Assembly (NCBI RefSeq): GCF_000687935.1
Contig: NZ_JHZZ01000001.1
Span: 1,178,001 to 1,242,000 of the forward strand
Reading direction: 5' to 3'
DNA: 64,000 nucleotides
Origin: Polaribacter sp. Hel_I_88
GTDB taxonomy: Bacteria; Bacteroidota; Bacteroidia; Flavobacteriales; Flavobacteriaceae
Below are positions 52,648 to 60,857 of the stretch, piece after piece; position 1 is the stretch's first letter; the number at the start of each line of letters is the position of its first letter. A model generated the notes under the pieces. The model searched no databases and was not told where the DNA came from. It saw only the letters and a list, made by a program, of their open reading frames with translations. The position numbers and the translations under genes are program-made.

Positions 52648-53197
52648 AATCATCGAACTTAAAAAACTTATACAGCAATGTTGTGAGCAAGATTTAGGGG
52701 CTCAATCTAAAGTTTATCAGCTATTTGCTGGTAAACTTTTTGCTGTTTCTTTAAAGTATTCCAAAAATTATCAAGATGCAGAAGATAATTTACAAGATAG
52801 TTTTTTAACAATTTTCGATAAAATTAAACAATACAATCACAAAGGTTCTTTTGAAGGTTGGTTAAAACGAATTACCATAAATACTGCCCTAAAAACGTAT
52901 AGAAGAAAAACGACATTGCAAATTGTAAAAGAAGTTGCAGAAAATATCGAAAACGAGGAATTTGATTTAGAAAAAACCGTTTTTAATGTTGATGTTTTAC
53001 TAGAATGTTTGCAACAATTACCTAATCAATATCGATTGGTTTTTAATCTTTTTGTACTTGATGATTATTCGCATAAAGAAATTGCAAACCTACTAAATAT
53101 CTCTATAGGCACTTCAAAATCGAATCTTTCTAGGGCCAGAAAAATTTTGAAAGAAAAATTAGAAATCCATCAAAAAGAAAAAAATAATGGAGGATAA
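52643..53197 (+). CDS. ECF-type RNA polymerase sigma factor 1 (start at ATT)
   Basis: About 184 aa. Sigma region 2 (YQLFAGKLFAVSLKYSKNYQDAEDNLQDSFLTIF, then FEGWLKRITINTAL) and region 4 (LPNQYRLVFNLFVLDDYSHKEIANLL, then GTSKSNLSRARKIL) are intact. An in-frame stop is at 52640-52642 and the first ATG/GTG/TTG in frame (TTG 52916) is after region 2. The start must therefore be a rare codon; ATT 52643 gives MKIIELKKLIQQCC and overlaps the previous stop, consistent with coupling. The following gene overlaps by 11 bp. Confidence 0.85.
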   Translation: MKIIELKKLIQQCCEQDLGAQSKVYQLFAGKLFAVSLKYSKNYQDAEDNLQDSFLTIFDKIKQYNHKGSFEGWLKRITINTALKTYRRKTTLQIVKEVAENIENEEFDLEKTVFNVDVLLECLQQLPNQYRLVFNLFVLDDYSHKEIANLLNISIGTSKSNLSRARKILKEKLEIHQKEKNNGG

Positions 53198-54473
53198 TAA
53201 AATTGATGATTTATTTAAAAATCAGCTAAAAAATCTTGAGGTTTCTCCAAATAACAGCATTTGGAATTCCATAGAAACTAAATTAAATAAGAAGAAACGT
53301 CGTGTTTTGCCTTTTTGGTTATTTTCTGGTGCAGCTGCAGCAATTTTGGTGTTAGCTTTGTTTTTATATCCATTTTTTACGAATAAAAACCAAAATATAA
53401 TTCCTCCTAATAATGAAATAATTACAACAAATCCATCAAAAAAACCTAAAACAAATACTACTACTGATTCTTTAATTTTTCAAAATAATAACATCGAACA
53501 AAATTTGGAAAAAAATCAAAATGCAGTTGTTAAATCAGCAATTAAAAAAGAAAAACCGATTATTTATGAAAATAATAAAGAGTTTGTTGCGCTTAAAAAT
53601 CCAGCAAAAAAAACATTTTTAATCCCTTTTAATATTGATGCAGATTTGGTATCAAATAAACAAATATCAGCACTAAATATTGATAAAATTACAGAGAAAA
53701 AAGTTTCCAAAAAAATGGATATCAATACTTTTTTAACAACAAATAAAACGAAAAAAAGTGATAAAGAAGTTGTCAAAAATTGGTCTGTTGCTCCTGTTTT
53801 TGGGGTTTTACAATCTAATTCATTTTCTGATACTTCTCCTATTGCAAAAGAATTAGCCAATACTACAACAGGCGAAAACTCCTTTTCTTATGGTTTACAA
53901 GTTGGTTTTAAACTCAATAAAAGATGGACGATTCAATCAGGAATTCACCTCCAAGAAATAAAATATGCTAACAATCAAATTACAGTATATCCATCAGAAA
54001 TTGAAACCATACAATCAGTTTCTTTTAAAGATAATAATCCTGTTTCCTTTAACAACACTGTAACAGAAAATTTAACCCTTAGATCTGATTTATTTAGTAC
54101 ATTAGCAAAAAGTAATGGAAATTTATCTCAAAATTTCGGTTACGTAGAAATCCCCCTTGAAATGAAATACAACTTCTCTAACAACAATAAAATTGAAGCA
54201 CAATTAGTTACTGGTTTTAGTTCGCTTTTTTTAGATAAAAACAAAGTGGTTTTAAACACGTTTAACACTACAAGAACAGGAGAATTAACAAACCTAAGTA
54301 CCATTAATTTTAGCGGAAATTTAGGCTTCGATTTTAATTATTTTCTAAATAATAATTGGTCTTTAAATATAAACCCAATGTTTAAAGTACACCTAAACAC
54401 TTTTAAAACAGAAGCTAACGACTTTACACCATTTAACTTGGGTATTTATTCAGGAATAAAATATCAATTTTAA
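53187..54473 (+). CDS. Membrane-anchored protein with C-terminal beta-barrel-like domain, partner of sigma factor 1
   Basis: 428 aa. The cytoplasmic N-terminus has the flavobacterial sigma-partner signature SPNNSIWNSIETKLNKKKRR, followed by one transmembrane helix (about 44-64), a low-complexity Asn/Lys/Thr segment (66-205), and a C-terminal region (about 210-428) with alternating hydrophobic strands ending in GIYSGIKYQF, like an outer-membrane beta-barrel. It overlaps the sigma gene by 11 bp, so it is likely its anti-sigma or sensing partner. The topology is paradoxical. Confidence 0.75.
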   Translation: MEDNKIDDLFKNQLKNLEVSPNNSIWNSIETKLNKKKRRVLPFWLFSGAAAAILVLALFLYPFFTNKNQNIIPPNNEIITTNPSKKPKTNTTTDSLIFQNNNIEQNLEKNQNAVVKSAIKKEKPIIYENNKEFVALKNPAKKTFLIPFNIDADLVSNKQISALNIDKITEKKVSKKMDINTFLTTNKTKKSDKEVVKNWSVAPVFGVLQSNSFSDTSPIAKELANTTTGENSFSYGLQVGFKLNKRWTIQSGIHLQEIKYANNQITVYPSEIETIQSVSFKDNNPVSFNNTVTENLTLRSDLFSTLAKSNGNLSQNFGYVEIPLEMKYNFSNNNKIEAQLVTGFSSLFLDKNKVVLNTFNTTRTGELTNLSTINFSGNLGFDFNYFLNNNWSLNINPMFKVHLNTFKTEANDFTPFNLGIYSGIKYQF

Positions 54474-54617
54474 AAAACCAAAACATCAAAAACATCGTAT
54501 ATACTTTAACAGTTTGGCGATTTACTATAACGATTTAACGAAAACAAAAATACAATCCTAGTTAATAAATTATATTTGAATCACCTTTTAAGTTTAATAC
54601 AACTAAAATCTTTTAAA

Positions 54618-55001
54618 ATGATTGCTATGAAATTGATGGACATAAAAGAAAACGGAATGAAACTTATAGAGACAACATATAGAACTTTTAGCGGTACTAA
54701 AACAGTTATAGAAATCGCCAAAAGAAAACCTACACAATTTATTATAAATCAAAACGATCAACCTAAATTTTATGTGGATTTATACGATTTATCTATAGAA
54801 TCTAATGCAATGATGAATAGTTTAGTACTGTGTGCTAAAAAATCTATTAGAGATGTGTTAGAAGCTATCAATCAAAAAAACAATATAAATTTATCGATTA
54901 CTAAAGTTTCTAAACTTGGAATTAAAAAGAAATTAAAATCGGTACCTAAAAATATTAATTTAGAGCCTTTGCCAGAAAAATGGCTAGCTTATTCACTCTA
55001 A
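54618..55001 (+). CDS. Hypothetical protein
   Basis: 127 aa from ATG 54618; a TTG 14 codons upstream is also possible. The sequence is soluble and basic: KENGMKLIETTYRTFSGTKTVIEIAKRKPTQFIINQNDQPKF, and a C-terminal part ending EPLPEKWLAYSL. No signal peptide or membrane helix. Not recognised. Followed by a clear terminator. Confidence 0.65.
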   Translation: MIAMKLMDIKENGMKLIETTYRTFSGTKTVIEIAKRKPTQFIINQNDQPKFYVDLYDLSIESNAMMNSLVLCAKKSIRDVLEAINQKNNINLSITKVSKLGIKKKLKSVPKNINLEPLPEKWLAYSL

Positions 55002-55045
55002 ATCATTACAATTAATTACCTTATAACAATCATAAAAATGCTGAT

Positions 55046-55080
55046 ATGCCCTTTGTATTAAATTCAAAGGGCATTTTTTC
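55046..55080 (+). terminator. Intrinsic terminator
   Basis: ATGCCCTTTG/CAAAGGGCAT stem with a 9-nt loop and T6 on the plus strand, 45 bp after the hypothetical protein. Confidence 0.85.
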
Positions 55081-55149
55081 GGCTTTTTATATAAGGTTTA
55101 TATCAACAATCATATCAGCTTAATTAAAAACATTTTTCAATACAAATTG

Positions 55150-55179
55150 TTTGATTTTAAACAAATATAGATACTTCTG
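55150..55179 (+). promoter_or_regulatory. Candidate promoter of the ALDH gene
   Basis: TTTG (55150-55153), 18-bp spacer, then TACTTCTG (55172-55179), one mismatch from TAnnTTTG. It would leave a ~65-nt leader before the ALDH start. Confidence 0.35.
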
Positions 55180-55251
55180 TTTAATTTAATTATGTCTTAA
55201 ATTATTCGTAAATTCGAACTTTAATTTAAGTAATAAAAAACGGTTTACAAA

Positions 55252-56793
55252 ATGGATAATTTCGGAATAGCAAAAGCGCTAAAGGATTTAGGAATTCAAG
55301 ATATAAATAACGGAACTTCTACAGGACAAGATAATTTTTCTAACGGAGAAATTATTGAAAGTTTTTCGCCTGTTGATGGAAAATTAATTGGAAAAGTTAA
55401 AACTACCAGCAAAGAGGATTACGAAAAAGTGATGGAAAATGCTACAAAAGCATTTTTAGTTTGGAGAGATAAACCTGCTCCACAAAGAGGTGAAATCGTT
55501 CGTCAATTTGGTAACAAATTAAGAGATTTAAAAGAGCCTTTAGGAAAATTGGTTTCTTATGAAATGGGGAAATCTTTGCAAGAAGGTTATGGAGAAGTAC
55601 AAGAAATGATTGATATCTGTGATTTTGCAGTAGGTTTATCTCGTCAATTAAATGGACAAACAATTCCTTCTGAAAGACCAGGTCATGTTATGAGAGAACA
55701 GTGGCATCCAATTGGTGTTGTGGGTATAATTTCTGCCTTTAATTTTCCTGTAGCTGTTTGGGCTTGGAACACTGCTTTAGCTTGGATTTGTGGTGATGTC
55801 TGTGTGTGGAAAGGTTCTGAAAAAGCACCTTTATGTACAGTGGCTTGCCAAAATATAATAGCAGCAATTTTAAAAGATAATAATTTGCCAGAGGGAATTT
55901 CATCCATCATAAATGGAGATTATAAAGTTGGAGAAATGATGACTTCTGATACAAGAATTCCTTTAGTTTCTGCAACAGGTTCTACAAGAATGGGTAGAAT
56001 TGTTGGAGCTAAAGTGGCTGAACGCTTTGGAAAATCGTTATTAGAATTGGGTGGAAATAATGCGATTATTATTACACCAACTGCCGATTTAAAAGTGGTG
56101 GTTCCTGGCGCTGTTTTTGGTGCTGTTGGTACTTGTGGACAAAGATGTACATCAACCAGAAGATTAATTATTCATGAATCTGTGTACGATAAAGTAAGAG
56201 ATGCAATTGTAGGCGCCTACAAACAAATTAAGATTGGAAATCCTTTGGATGAAAATAATCATGTTGGGCCTTTAATTGACAAAGATTCTGTAAATACCTA
56301 TTTAGCTGCTATTGAAAAAGCAACAACTGAAGGTGGAAATGTATTGGTTGAAGGTGGTGTTTTAGAAGGAAAAGGATACGAATCTGGTTGTTATGTTAAA
56401 CCAGCAATTATTGAGGCTGAAAACCATTTTGAAATTGTACAACATGAAACTTTTGCGCCAATTTTATATTTGATGAAATATACTGGAGAAGTAGAAAATG
56501 CAATTGCAAAACAAAATGGAGTAGCTCAAGGTTTATCTTCTGCAATTATGACAAATGAACTAAAAGAAGCAGAAAAATTCTTGTCTTATGCTGGTTCAGA
56601 TTGTGGAATTGCCAACGTAAATATCGGAACTTCTGGTGCAGAAATTGGTGGTGCTTTTGGTGGTGAAAAAGAAACTGGTGGTGGACGTGAATCTGGCTCT
56701 GATGCTTGGAAAGTATACATGAGAAGACAAACAAATACCATTAATTATTCTGATGAATTGCCTTTAGCCCAAGGAATTAAGTTTGACCTCTAA
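55252..56793 (+). CDS. ALDH7-type aldehyde dehydrogenase (piperideine-6-carboxylate/aminoadipate semialdehyde)
   Basis: 513 aa. Catalytic Cys299 in GTCGQRCTST, Glu265 in LLELGGNNAI, and HPIGVVGIISAFNFPVAVWAWN match antiquitin (ALDH7A1/AmaB). The family oxidises alpha-aminoadipate semialdehyde in lysine degradation. No other lysine-degradation gene is in the window, so the exact substrate is inferred from family. A single-gene unit. Confidence 0.9.
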   Translation: MDNFGIAKALKDLGIQDINNGTSTGQDNFSNGEIIESFSPVDGKLIGKVKTTSKEDYEKVMENATKAFLVWRDKPAPQRGEIVRQFGNKLRDLKEPLGKLVSYEMGKSLQEGYGEVQEMIDICDFAVGLSRQLNGQTIPSERPGHVMREQWHPIGVVGIISAFNFPVAVWAWNTALAWICGDVCVWKGSEKAPLCTVACQNIIAAILKDNNLPEGISSIINGDYKVGEMMTSDTRIPLVSATGSTRMGRIVGAKVAERFGKSLLELGGNNAIIITPTADLKVVVPGAVFGAVGTCGQRCTSTRRLIIHESVYDKVRDAIVGAYKQIKIGNPLDENNHVGPLIDKDSVNTYLAAIEKATTEGGNVLVEGGVLEGKGYESGCYVKPAIIEAENHFEIVQHETFAPILYLMKYTGEVENAIAKQNGVAQGLSSAIMTNELKEAEKFLSYAGSDCGIANVNIGTSGAEIGGAFGGEKETGGGRESGSDAWKVYMRRQTNTINYSDELPLAQGIKFDL

Positions 56794-56826
56794 GAGGTTT
56801 TAATTATTTCTCACAAAGTTTGTTAT

Positions 56827-56970
56827 CCTGCAAGGTTTATAAAACCTTGTAGGTGTATTATTAATTTTAAAAGACTTCAAATTTTCTTATTTTTATTCAT
56901 CATAATAACTAATAAATAAATCTAGTTTGTGAATTTTTAAATACCTACAAGGTTCGTAAAACCTTGCAGG
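56827..56970. repeat. Dispersed CCTGCAAGGTTT palindromic repeats, locus 2
   Basis: Hairpin 1: CCTGCAAGGTTT (56827-56838) and AAACCTTGTAGG (56842-56853). Hairpin 2: CCTACAAGGTT (56944-56954) and AACCTTGCAGG (56960-56970). Same unit as 13086-13193. It fills most of the 215-bp gap after ALDH. Confidence 0.7.
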
Positions 56971-56980
56971 AAGACATAGA

Positions 56981-57007
56981 AACCCAACTTAAAAAGTTGG
57001 GTTTTTT
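56981..57007. terminator. Intrinsic terminator between ALDH and the minus-strand operon
   Basis: AACCCAACTT/AAGTTGGGTT stem with a T6 run on the plus strand and a shorter one on the minus strand; probably bidirectional, directly after the stop of the 57009 gene. Confidence 0.7.
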
Positions 57008-57008
57008 G

Positions 57009-58169
57009 CTACTTAATATTTAAAATTCCATTTTTTAAAATCACTTCTATATTTCCTAAAAATGGACTATTTTCTTTTCTCTTTTTCTGAAGGATTTTTG
57101 TAAGTTCTTTTTCTTTTGAAGCTCCAAAAGAGGTTTTAGTTCCATCCATATTTAAATTTGTATTGTACCCAGAAACATCCATAGAAAAATTAGTGTCTTT
57201 AACTTTGTATAAATTTAACTCTGAATAATCTCCTGTAAAATTGAATTTTTTGAAATTTTTATGGAAGTTATAAAGGTAGATTTTACTGCTGAAATCATTT
57301 ATTGCAACATTCTCCCCTATTTCTCCAATTTGGATTCTCGAAGATTCTAATTTTACTTTTGAATTAGAAATTGAGCTAATATTTATTTTAGACATATCTC
57401 TTAAATCAATTTTTGTATTGCTTATTCCGTACGTTTCTAAAATACCATTTGAGGAAATTATTTTATTATTTTTTCCATTAATTTCTCTAAATTTAAAAGC
57501 ACCCTTAAAGCTTTCCATTCTAAATTCTGTTGTGATATCAAAATCACAGTTAATGTCAGATTCAATAGCATTTATTCTTAACTGAACATTTTCTGGAACT
57601 GTAATTACAAACTTTTTCTCTATTTTTTTATCGGTTTTTAAAGGTTTCTTTAATGGGTAACTATCAATATTTCTTTTAATATAATTATACAAATCACTTC
57701 CTAAACTGAAATCAATCTCTTCTATTAAAGAATCCTTTGTGATATGTAATTTTTCTCTATCTCTAAAAGTTTTAAAGTAATTCTTAAGATAATCTTTATA
57801 AACATTATTAATTGGATTTTCGAAATTTTTATAATCAAAATTAGGTCTATATAGTATATCAATATTTAAATACCTTGAGTTTTTAGCTTCTAAAAAAATT
57901 TGATTATTCTTTTTAGCAGTTTTTATTACAGATTCATGCAAAAGATTATTTATTTTTCTTTTAGAATAATTGTAAAAAGTAATTTCATAGTTAAAATGAA
58001 TTTTATCATCTTCAGAAGCTATAATATGAACATCTGCATTATCTAAATCTAAGGTTAAAATGGTGTTTTCATCCGCAGAAAAGCTTTTATTTAAGATTAC
58101 TTCTTTAGTTTGCGAAAAAGCAACGTTTATACTAATTAAAAATAAAATACTAAATATATATGGTTTCAT
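57009..58169 (-). CDS. Exported protein, DUF4097-like, of the sigma factor 2 operon
   Basis: 386 aa. Signal peptide MKPYIFSILFLISINVAFSQ, then a long domain of short beta-strand repeats with Ser/Asn/Lys (TVPENVQLRINAIESDINCDFDI, SSNGILETYGISNTKIDLRD, ISSISNSKVKLESSRI), resembling the beta-helix-like DUF4097/adhesin type. It overlaps the upstream membrane gene by 20 bp; a periplasmic or surface role tied to the anti-sigma is likely but not shown. Confidence 0.7.
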   Translation of the reverse strand: MKPYIFSILFLISINVAFSQTKEVILNKSFSADENTILTLDLDNADVHIIASEDDKIHFNYEITFYNYSKRKINNLLHESVIKTAKKNNQIFLEAKNSRYLNIDILYRPNFDYKNFENPINNVYKDYLKNYFKTFRDREKLHITKDSLIEEIDFSLGSDLYNYIKRNIDSYPLKKPLKTDKKIEKKFVITVPENVQLRINAIESDINCDFDITTEFRMESFKGAFKFREINGKNNKIISSNGILETYGISNTKIDLRDMSKINISSISNSKVKLESSRIQIGEIGENVAINDFSSKIYLYNFHKNFKKFNFTGDYSELNLYKVKDTNFSMDVSGYNTNLNMDGTKTSFGASKEKELTKILQKKRKENSPFLGNIEVILKNGILNIK

Positions 58170-58668
58170 TACTGGTGTTTTTTTGGTTTAACTCATTAAT
58201 ATGTTCTTTAATATCTTTGATTAATTGCAAACGTCTTTGCAAATTATCTATTAAAGATTGTAATACATGTATATTGTTTGGGTATTCTTTTAATTGCTTG
58301 GTTATTTTTTTGTAATCAACATCGTATTCTCTTAATTTTTCTTCATATTTTTTAATCAAAACAGTATCATTTGCAATTTCTTTGAAGCTATTCCATTCTT
58401 TGTCTATATTTACTAAATAGTCTTTCTCTATGGCTTGAATTTGCAGTTCAACTGCTGATTTTGATGTTCTTGTAAGTTGGTTTTGGTACATATACACACA
58501 AGTAATTATCAACAAAAAAGACGCAACAATTTTTAAAAATGTATAATTCTTTTTCTTTTTAGGTTGATGTTTCCCTAACTTTTTGATAAAATCTTCACGA
58601 TGGTTTTTGGGAATTTCCTTCTCGACAACATCATCATTCAAAAATAAATCTCTAATATCACGTTCCAT
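58150..58668 (-). CDS. Putative anti-sigma factor with one membrane helix
   Basis: 172 aa. The N-terminal cytoplasmic part (HREDFIKKLG, about 22-31) is followed by a membrane helix (about 44-62) and a periplasmic coiled coil (about 85-165). It overlaps the sigma gene by 11 bp and has the layout expected of a membrane-held anti-sigma, though the sequence is not a recognised anti-sigma family. Confidence 0.7.
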   Translation of the reverse strand: MERDIRDLFLNDDVVEKEIPKNHREDFIKKLGKHQPKKKKNYTFLKIVASFLLIITCVYMYQNQLTRTSKSAVELQIQAIEKDYLVNIDKEWNSFKEIANDTVLIKKYEEKLREYDVDYKKITKQLKEYPNNIHVLQSLIDNLQRRLQLIKDIKEHINELNQKNTSNETIYI

Positions 58669-59200
58669 ATTTTGCTACTTTTAAAAGGTTTCTCAAAGCT
58701 AATTTTGCTCTTCTTAAATGTGTTCTTGATGTTTTAACAGGTATCTGCAATATTTCTGATATTTCTTGATGATCATAGCCTTCCATCAAAAATAATTTTA
58801 CAACCAATTGATATTTTAAATCCAGTTTTTCAATTGCCTCGATAATTTGTTGTTTACTAATTTTTGAACTGAAATTCCAATCATCATCATTAGAAATTTC
58901 TAAAGGATACGTTTCTAAAGAAATGGTTTCTAATTTTTTCTTTTTTAAGAAATCAATACATGTATTAATAATAATCACTTTTAACCAACTACTAAAATTA
59001 GTGTCATCAGCATAATTCTCTAAATTTAAGAATGCTTTTAAAAAACCATCTTGCATGGCATCTTTAGCTTCTTCATCATTTTTTAAATACCTACAAGAAA
59101 TAGCAAACATGGCATTGCAATGCAAATCGTACAATTTTAATTGCGCCTTTTGGTTGCCATTTTTACTTTCAATCACTAAAAAATTAATTTCTTTAGACAT
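58658..59200 (-). CDS. ECF-type RNA polymerase sigma factor 2
   Basis: 180 aa. Region 2 (YDLHCNAMFAISCRYLKNDEEAKDAMQDGFLKAF, then FSSWLKVIIINTCIDFL) and region 4 (LDLKYQLVVKLFLMEGYDHQEISEILQIPVKTSRTHLRRAKLAL) are intact. It starts a three-gene operon with the putative anti-sigma and the exported protein. A matching ECF-type promoter lies just upstream. Confidence 0.92.
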   Translation of the reverse strand: MSKEINFLVIESKNGNQKAQLKLYDLHCNAMFAISCRYLKNDEEAKDAMQDGFLKAFLNLENYADDTNFSSWLKVIIINTCIDFLKKKKLETISLETYPLEISNDDDWNFSSKISKQQIIEAIEKLDLKYQLVVKLFLMEGYDHQEISEILQIPVKTSRTHLRRAKLALRNLLKVAKYGT

Positions 59201-59226
59201 TCTTGTGGGTTGCTTCTATTCTTAAA

Positions 59227-59252
59227 AACGAAATATTTCTAGAAAGGTTTCA
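59227..59252 (-). promoter_or_regulatory. Candidate ECF-sigma promoter upstream of sigma factor 2
   Basis: On the minus strand TGAAAC (59252-59247), N16, then CGTT (59230-59227), which is the classic ECF -35/-10 pattern. It leaves a short leader of about 20 nt to the sigma start, consistent with autoregulation. Confidence 0.5.
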
Positions 59253-59342
59253 AATTTTATTTAAAACACTTATATTCAACCTTTTTTGTTGATATAATTT
59301 CAGTAAATTTAAAATATAAATATATCGTTACAATTTTATTTT

Positions 59343-60629
59343 ATGAAACCACTTCATCTTATACTTACTATTTTTCTATTTTCTATACTCTATTCTTGTA
59401 AAGTAAAAAATTCAACATTTACAAAATATCAATTTGCAAAGCCTGAAGATGTTGGAATGATTTCTGACAGTTTAGCAAAAATTGATGAAATGGTTATGAA
59501 CTTTGTAAATGAAAAAAAATATCCAGGAGCTGTTACTTTAATAGCAAAAAATGGTAAAATAATATATGAATCTGAAGTAGGTTGGTCTGACTCTTTAAAG
59601 ACAGAACCCTACAGAAAAGACCATTTATTTAGAATGGCTTCTATGACAAAACCAATAGTATCTGTAGCTGCAATGCAACTTATAGAAAAAGGAAAAATGT
59701 CTTTAGATGATTTGGTAAGTAAATACATTCCGTCTTTTAATGAAACTGAAGTTTTAACTAGTTTTAATGCTGCTGATACTACTTTTACATCAAAACCATC
59801 AAAAACCACTCCTACAATTCGTCAATTATTAACACATACAGCTGGTGTACCTTATGGTTTTATGAATCCTCCTGTTTACGGAGCTATCCTTGCTAAAAAC
59901 AATATTCCTGATTTGAGTACGTATCTTCCTTTAACAATAGAAGAAACCATGAGTAAAATGGGCAATTTACCTTTAGCACACGAACCAGGTAAAAAATGGC
60001 AATATGGTTTAAACACAGATGTTTTAGGGCGTGTAATTGAGGTAGTTTCAGGAGAAAAGCTAGACGTTTATATTCAGAAAAATATATTAAATCCTTTAGA
60101 TATAGATATGTTAGATTTTTATTTTGATAGTTCTCAAAAATCAAATCTAACCAAAGTGTTTGTGCCTAATAGAAAAAAAACAATTACACAAGTTTCAAAT
60201 ATGGGTAAAATGTATATTTCTGATTACCCAACTGATGGTGCAAAAACATATTTGTCTGGAGGAAGTGGTATGACTGGAACTGCCAGAGATTATTTTATAT
60301 TTTGCCAAGCAATGCTTAATAATGGGCAACTTTATAATAAAAGAATTTTAGAGGAAAAAACTGCGCTTGCAATGCATAAAAATCAAATTGATACAATTCC
60401 ATATCCTTGGGGTGCTGCTAAATTCGGTTTTGGGTTTGATGTTTCTAAAGAACATCCATTTAGACCAGATGGAACTTATAGTTGGAGTGGCGCATTTAGC
60501 ACCGTTTTTTGGATAGATCCAAGCAATCAATTGATCGTTATTCAATTAAGACAAGTTTTACAATCACCAAACAATCAAAATATAAATAGACAGTTAGAAA
60601 AAATAGTTTATAACTCTTTCGCAAAATAA
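59343..60629 (+). CDS. Serine hydrolase lipoprotein, beta-lactamase family
   Basis: 428 aa, divergent from the sigma operon. Lipoprotein signal with lipid Cys19 in FSILYSCK; SxxK motif SMTK (100-103), LLTHTAGVPYGF and a Tyr-containing YGLNTDVLG, as in class-C-like esterases/peptidases. It may act on peptidoglycan, esters or lactams; substrate unknown. About 142 bp separates it from sigma factor 2. Confidence 0.88.
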   Translation: MKPLHLILTIFLFSILYSCKVKNSTFTKYQFAKPEDVGMISDSLAKIDEMVMNFVNEKKYPGAVTLIAKNGKIIYESEVGWSDSLKTEPYRKDHLFRMASMTKPIVSVAAMQLIEKGKMSLDDLVSKYIPSFNETEVLTSFNAADTTFTSKPSKTTPTIRQLLTHTAGVPYGFMNPPVYGAILAKNNIPDLSTYLPLTIEETMSKMGNLPLAHEPGKKWQYGLNTDVLGRVIEVVSGEKLDVYIQKNILNPLDIDMLDFYFDSSQKSNLTKVFVPNRKKTITQVSNMGKMYISDYPTDGAKTYLSGGSGMTGTARDYFIFCQAMLNNGQLYNKRILEEKTALAMHKNQIDTIPYPWGAAKFGFGFDVSKEHPFRPDGTYSWSGAFSTVFWIDPSNQLIVIQLRQVLQSPNNQNINRQLEKIVYNSFAK

Positions 60630-60857
60630 TTTATGAATGTCTTTTTTTTGAAAATCATGTTTCATATCGATTTAAATACCAAGCAATGGTGTAAAATATA
60701 CAACTGCGAGAAAAAGTAAATTAAAAAGGATGAAATGAATTTCGAATTAAAGATTGAAATATTACTATAAGAAATGCAATAAATAAAGGTGCTAACTTAA
60801 AAGAAAGAAAAGTAGATATAACTTCTTAATTAAAATAGGCTTAAATTGTAGGTTGAA

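Noticed and set aside
60630-60857. Gene remnant in the gap after the serine hydrolase
   Set aside because: Short peptides such as MNFELKIEILL and RNAINKGANLKERK appear in different frames, but each is under 25 residues and no consistent frame or similarity joins them.
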